64,000 nt of DNA from Welwitschia mirabilis (lineage: Eukaryota; Gnetophyta; Gnetopsida; Welwitschiales). Each line of letters starts with the position of its first letter. The first letter of the stretch is position 1. Under the pieces are notes generated by a model. That model was given only the letters and a program-made list of their open reading frames with translations, did no database searches and was not told the DNA's origin. The stretch lies in NCBI GenBank assembly GCA_051453625.1, contig JBOZIK010000001.1, positions 92,333,692-92,397,691 on the forward strand. The letters run 5' to 3'. The position numbers and the translations under genes were made by a program. Below are positions 59,774 through 64,000 of the stretch, one piece after another.

Positions 59774-60698
59774 GTGAGCCAACTCTTTCGCTATTCTCCT
59801 TTGTTGCCGTTCGCGAGAACGTGATCTCATCATTTTAATCTAGTCTCAGAGCGTTAAATGTATCGTTAATTGTTTTGTCTCGCGCCAGGTTCTGGTTCTG
59901 CGTTTAAAATGCTTCTACATTGAAATGTTGCGTAACAGGACTTAATGATTCTATTTCTATGGCCTTTCATGGCAGATTTGAGATTACGATTCACTTACTA
60001 ATTTAGATCGTTTCCACAAAAAGCTGATTTTGTCGGAGTCCGTTAGCTGTTTTTTCTTCTAAAGGTTTGGTTTTGTGTTTACCATGATCTTGGACTGAAA
60101 TGCTGATTAAACTGGAACTAAAGGTTTGTTTTCCATGTTTGTCTCCTCCTTAGTATGTGTCTCTATGTTAGATTTGAGCCTAGGTTCACTTATTAATTTA
60201 GATCATTCGGATTAAGAATTACACATTAGTTGCTTAAGATTTGATTCAGGATGCCACCCTTTATGTATTTTGTATAGGAAACTTTCTGGCGTCTTACTCG
60301 TACTGTAAGTTCAAAAAATACACTCTTTTGCCAAAAGTTTCCACTCGCACTAGTTTTTCGAACATTTTTTATTGTTCAAAGCCGTGGAATGCAATGATTG
60401 CAATTCGTTGAGAAAAACTGGAATCTGTGACTGCATCTTAACAATATGAATGATTTATCTGTTGATTACTATGCTTTATGAAATAGGATTTCGCTGTTTG
60501 TTTTACGGACTGTATGCTTTTTTATCCCAGCTAAACTTTCAAAACTAATGTAACAGTCTGGCTTCTTTCTTATACACGTTAAAAATTTTAAAGCTTTCAT
60601 TTGTGAATGTTCTCGAAGCATAACGATGTGTCACCAGTTAAATTTTAGTCTGGAAATAAATAGATCAGTTTTCGTTGATGAAAAAATCAGTTTTTGTG
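59774..60698 (+). other. Candidate leader intron with an internal duplication
   Basis: It is T-rich, as plant introns are. Two related blocks of about 130-147 bp (59,888-60,015 and 60,064-60,210) share GGTT-GGTT-TG-GTTTA, TGAAATG and AGATTTGAG-TTCACTTA-TAATTTAGATC. No open frame or convincing 3' splice site was chosen. Confidence 0.4.
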
Positions 60699-60899
60699 TC
60701 TGCTAGGGTTTTGAGGCTCTGAGAGGTTTTGGTGGATCTAGAGCGCAGGAGGGCGCAAGTCTTGGAGGATCGCAGATCAGTGGGGGCAGTTTCGGTCCTT
60801 ATGACCGTAGGACAGACTTTCATTGGGTAAGTTACAGGAATACTTCGTTTTGCAGTTTTGATCAAATTTTTAGGGTTTTCTTGAGGGGTTGGCTCCAAG

Positions 60900-61982
60900 A
60901 TGGAGAAGACTCAGTTCTTTAGGGAAGCGAAATCCCTTGTATTATACATCGATGAAGATGCATGCAGTGAAATTGAGAAGAAGCTTAGATTCAGCCTCAT
61001 CGACAAATTTGTCTCATCCGGTCCTCGACCTCGGTTGGATCGGATCTGTGAATGGGTTGCTACAAATTGGACAGGAGTCGGCAAAATTGATGTTATTGCA
61101 ATGCTAGAAGGGCTGGTATTATTCCAACTAGACAATGAATAAGATCGGGACGAAATAATCGCAAGAGGACCATGCTTTTTTGGCGTTAGAGGCCTTGCCC
61201 TAGCCAAATGGACGCCGGGGGCACAATCGGACCTGAATCTGTTTAAGAAACTCCCGATCTGGATCTACATCCACAAATTCCCTCTAGAGTTTTGGGATGA
61301 AGATCTATTAAGGAGAATGGCAGGTCAGTTTGGAGATTTGATCAAACTTGATCGAATCACTATTAAACAAACAAGATTAGTATTAGCTAGTTTCTGTGTT
61401 TGGATGAGCCTTGAGGATATTAAGGAGATCCAATATGTAACGTTTAGATCTAAATGGGGAATTTGTGATGTAGAGGTCACATATGAGAACCTTCCGATTC
61501 CTTGCATAGTCTGTGGGAAATCAGGACACCCCTATGGAAGATGTGCTTCTTCCGAGAAGAAATGCTTACATTGTAGAAGATTTGGTCATCTACGCGAAGA
61601 ATGCCAGAAAAGACTGATCGATATTGAAGAAAAGCAAAAGGAAACCTGCACTTTTTGTGGGAAGACTAGTCACAATCAGAACATATGCCAACATAAGCAA
61701 CAAAAGGAACAAACTGGAAAAAGTACCACTGTTTTTCCCAAGGAAAGCAAGACGGAATAGGAGAACCCATTTCAACCTCCTGTGGACGAGAATGATACCC
61801 AACAATCCCTACACGACGAAGAATCCAACGAAGTGGAAACCTAAACGAAGGGAAGGCCCAGCAATAGAACCCTCCGAGAACGAGAAATGACAGAAAATGT
61901 TGCAAATAGTTCCCAAGCCACTATCAAAGACATATTAAGGAAAGGACAAGCACCCAGAAAAGGGCGAAAACACCCTCAATGA
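60900..61982 (+). pseudogene. LINE-2 ORF1: DUF4283 and three CCHC knuckles
   Basis: This RNA-binding ORF1 protein spans 360 codons in one frame, starting MEKTQFFREAKSLVLYIDED. The DUF4283-like domain covers about residues 30-190, with WVATNWTG, GPCFFGVRGLALAKWTPG, LPIWIYIHKFPLEFW and WGICDVEVTYENLP. Three perfect CX2CX4HX4C knuckles follow at residues 202-215 (CIVCGKSGHPYGRC), 222-235 (CLHCRRFGHLREEC) and 250-263 (CTFCGKTSHNQNIC). Stops at 61,140, 61,758 and 61,842 are TAA, TAG and TAA, each one C-to-T change from Gln. The terminal TGA (61,980) overlaps the ORF2 ATG (61,979) as ATGA. It would be intact but for three point changes. Confidence 0.9.
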
Positions 61983-62625
61983 ATTGTCTCTCATGGAATT
62001 GCAAGGGATTAAGGTCCTCCTACAAGAAAAAGACCCTACGAAATCTGATTAGTTAAAACAATATTGATTTAGTTTGCTTACAAGAAACAAAGATAAAAAA
62101 TGATATGGGAAAAATGAATCTAGGGCGGCAATGGACATCTTTTACTATTGCAGCCCAAGGTAACTCTGGTGGCCTTCTAGTCTCTACCAAAAAGAGGCAG
62201 ATCTGATTTGTAGCAGCCAGAATCATATCATAATTTTCTTTAAGAACGAAGGTTGAACCGTTACAAATATTTACAGCCTGCAGCACAATCTAAACAACGC
62301 CGCGATATTAAAACAAGCACAGAGGACTATAGTAGATAAATCTAAATGGCTAATATTAGACGTCAGAATCATATCACAATTTTCTTTAAGAACGAAGGCT
62401 GAACTGTTACAAATATTTATAGCCCGCAGCACAATTTAAACAAGGCCGCAATATTGGAAGAAGCACAGAGGACTATAGTAGATAAATCTAAATGGCTAAT
62501 ATTGGGCGACTTTAACCAATGCCTCCACTGCTAGGAAAAATTAGATGATGACAACTAGAACTCTAGAGGGGCTTTAATCCTAAAAGATTTTTTGGTAAGA
62601 TACTCTCTCGTAGATGTCCCCATCA
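61979..62625 (+). pseudogene. LINE-2 ORF2: endonuclease part, with 146-bp tandem duplication
   Basis: ORF2 starts MNCLSWNCKGLRSSYKKKTL, then IDLVCLQETKIK (catalytic Glu of the endonuclease) and GNSGGLLVSTKK. A tandem duplication then follows (62,218-62,363 and 62,364-62,509). The second copy leads into KWLILGDFNQCL, the GDFN motif, and the frame runs to the N gap. The duplication breaks the reading frame (146 is not a multiple of three). A stop at 62,054 replaces a likely Gln. RT is not present in the window. Confidence 0.85.
62218..62509 (+). repeat. 146-bp tandem duplication in LINE-2
   Basis: The two units start CAGAATCATATCA and end TAATATT-G-CG-C. They differ at roughly a dozen positions, mostly transitions, so the duplication is not brand new. 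Confidence 0.9.
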
Positions 62626-62725
62626 NNNNNNNNNNNNNNNNNNNNNNNNNNNNNNNNNNNNNNNNNNNNNNNNNNNNNNNNNNNNNNNNNNNNNNNNNNN
62701 NNNNNNNNNNNNNNNNNNNNNNNNN
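62626..62725. other. Assembly gap, 100 Ns
   Basis: This default-length gap ends LINE-2. The rest of the LINE may lie in it. Confidence 0.95.
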
Positions 62726-62735
62726 TGAGCTAGCT

Positions 62736-62744
62736 TTTATATAT

Positions 62745-62789
<45 letters not shown>
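62736..62789 (+). repeat. (TA)n microsatellite with inverted flanks
   Basis: An AT dinucleotide run is flanked by GCTAGCTTTTATATA on the left and TATATCTAAGCTAGT on the right, giving a long cruciform-capable palindrome. ATATATCTAAGCTAGTAGT also occurs at 59,030-59,049. Confidence 0.9.
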
Positions 62790-63279
62790 CTAAGCTAGTG
62801 GTCACCTACTACTAATTAATAATAGTTATAAGTTCAATATTCATTATGTCTCATATGGAATAAATTTCATTACTCATATTTTCTTTAATTAAAAATATCA
62901 TATTCAAATTGTCTTACTCATTATTTGTATTTATTATTTTTAAAATGCTATTGAAACATATAATCTTTTGCTAAGAAATGCATATTAAGCTAGCTAAATA
63001 TGCTATTTAGACATATAATCCTTTATAGAACACATAGTTATAGAAATGTCTTACTCATTATTTATAATTTTTTTTAACATGCTATAAAGTAAACATTAGC
63101 TTTAGGTACAGATAAATCTGAATTTGTTTCAATGAAGATAACAAAAAATAATATAGGCATGTAGCTAAAGATGAATTAATAATACTTCATTGATAGAACT
63201 AATTTCTTTTTTATTACTTGATACAAATGTACACTATACATGAACTAGCAAAATATTACAATGACAATGAATTCTATAC
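62790..63279. other. AT-rich stretch, nothing recognised
   Basis: ATTTAGACATATAATC- and ACTCATTATTT-like words recur, but no clear repeat unit or coding frame was found. Confidence 0.45.
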
Positions 63280-64000
63280 TTCTAGGCTTGCTAAACGTTG
63301 CTCCTTCTTCATTTACTTTTTTAAGTTACAACCCTTGGATAATTATCTATATCTTTGTTTTAGAGAACATATGTAATATCTTCACTGATTCTATGGACTT
63401 TACTTGAGAAAGAGCCACAAAAGTCAGTCCTGGCATTTCCTTGGGACCAATGTCTATGCATGCTTTACTGAGTATCAACCCTTGAGATTTATGAATTGTT
63501 AATGCCCATGTGAGTTTGAGAGGTAGTTGTTTTGTTCAATCTCTAGAGATCGATATGATGGGAACTGTATTTGGACTTGATTCATCGAAAGGAACTCTAG
63601 TATAGGTATCAAAGTCAACCATGACATACGTTGGAAGATTAGGTGAATTCTTTCTTGAACGATAAACTATTAATTTAACAACACCCATAGACCCATTCAC
63701 TAATCCAACTTTAGGCTATATGTTCATAGTCAGCATGACCCTAGCTACTTGACAGACAAGAAGCTCTATTTCTAATTCACCATCAGCATCATTATATCTA
63801 ACTGAATCTCATGATTTGTTTGCTACACATCATGCAATGGGTGATTGCATTTGAAGTAAGTAATTTTTGTTATGAGTGGAAATTATATCATTGATGGAAA
63901 ATAGATGAACTGAATCCTTAAAACCATCCATTCCATCTGATGTAGAAGGAAGTTCAGACCTCGTCATTAGAAACTCATAATCATCAGCTAAAGCTTTATC
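63280..64000 (-). pseudogene. PIF1-type helicase C-terminal part, Helitron-like
   Basis: On the minus strand the frame enters from beyond the window with DKALADDYEFLMTRSELPST. It continues VHLFSINDIIS, DSVRYNDADGELEIELLVCQ and VARVMLTMNI, then PKVGLVNGSMGVVKLIVY, YVMVDFDTYT, LTWALTIHKSQGLILSKACI and FVALSQVKSIES. These are helicase motifs of the PIF1/RRM3 superfamily 1B: LVNGSMG, the WALTIHKSQG block (motif V) and VALS-x-VKS (motif VI, with the usual Arg changed to Gln). The frame has about five stops and no obvious frameshift. In plants, Helitron Rep-helicase proteins end this way, but a host PIF1 gene copy is possible. No Rep domain or Helitron end is visible. Confidence 0.85.

Larger units (their letters stand above)
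60699..62625 (+). mobile_element. LINE-2: relatively young plant LINE, cut by gap
   Basis: It belongs to the same family as LINE-1 but is far better preserved: ORF1 has no frameshift and only three internal stops. It comprises a 5' UTR (60,699-60,899), ORF1 (60,900-61,982) and the start of ORF2 (61,979 to the gap at 62,626). The 5' end is set by where similarity to LINE-1 begins. It lies downstream of a candidate exon 1, in the same orientation. The rest of ORF2 is missing: right of the gap the sequence is a TA microsatellite and unrelated DNA. Confidence 0.88.

Noticed and set aside
60827-60858. Short intron in the LINE-2 5' UTR (GTAAGT to GCAG)
   Set aside because: About 30 bases is below the minimum for plant introns; the sister LINE has a similar but drifting sequence.

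Overview
The window is a piece of a large, repeat-rich, AT-rich land-plant nuclear genome, most likely an angiosperm. The evidence is plant-type non-LTR elements (LINEs) with a DUF4283-like ORF1 and CCHC knuckles, Ty1/copia and Ty3/gypsy elements primed by plant-type sites, SINE-like modules, a Helitron-type PIF1 helicase, and one stretch that looks like a plant promoter, first exon and intron. I cannot name the species. I found no intact cellular protein-coding gene, no rRNA or tRNA gene and no CRISPR array. Nearly every reading frame is a decayed transposon gene. Many in-frame stops sit where the family has Gln, Arg or Trp, as expected from C-to-T decay of methylated DNA.

Layout. 1-4,066: LINE-1 (minus, ORF1 and ORF2 with recognisable reverse transcriptase). 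Its 5' end cuts into an LTR of a Tat-like gypsy element, E1 (about 4,077-9,243), which keeps gag and protease traces and a 28-bp tandem repeat. A short GC-richer island (7,985-8,533) sits inside E1. 10,230-10,740: minus-strand gag fragment. 11,580-17,790: E2, an LTR pair with an odd interior that carries an antisense reading frame. 19,207-19,757: (TG)n microsatellite around a gap. 20,591-28,567: E3, an Athila-like gypsy element with gag and protease but no visible polymerase.

32,504-48,120: E4, a tandem copia array with three LTRs and two interiors. The right interior is a full gag-PR-IN-RT-RH copia. The left one lacks IN-RT-RH and instead carries an accessory ORF with its own TATA-like box. 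A minus-strand Athila-like element, E5 (33,372-37,679), is nested in it. The array itself splits an older minus-strand LINE (LINE-3). 49,000: SINE-like remnant. 51,000-57,000: LINE-5, E6 (same LTR family as E2) and LINE-4. 57,725-58,260: three tRNA-like SINE modules. 58,825-58,908: cluster of TTGAC cores. 59,600-60,690: candidate host promoter, noncoding exon 1 and intron start. 60,699-62,625: LINE-2 (plus), the youngest-looking element, inserted downstream of that exon. 63,280-64,000: PIF1/Helitron helicase, minus strand.

How it fits together. The window is a stack of insertions. LINE-1 lies in the E1 LTR, E5 lies in E4, and E4 lies in LINE-3. E1, E2, E3, E5, E6 and the left half of E4 lack visible RT and integrase, so they probably depended on partners such as the right-hand E4 copia. 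Several N gaps are informative. Two have the same sequence on both sides, which suggests unmerged contig ends, and one nominal 100-base gap must hide over 2 kb.
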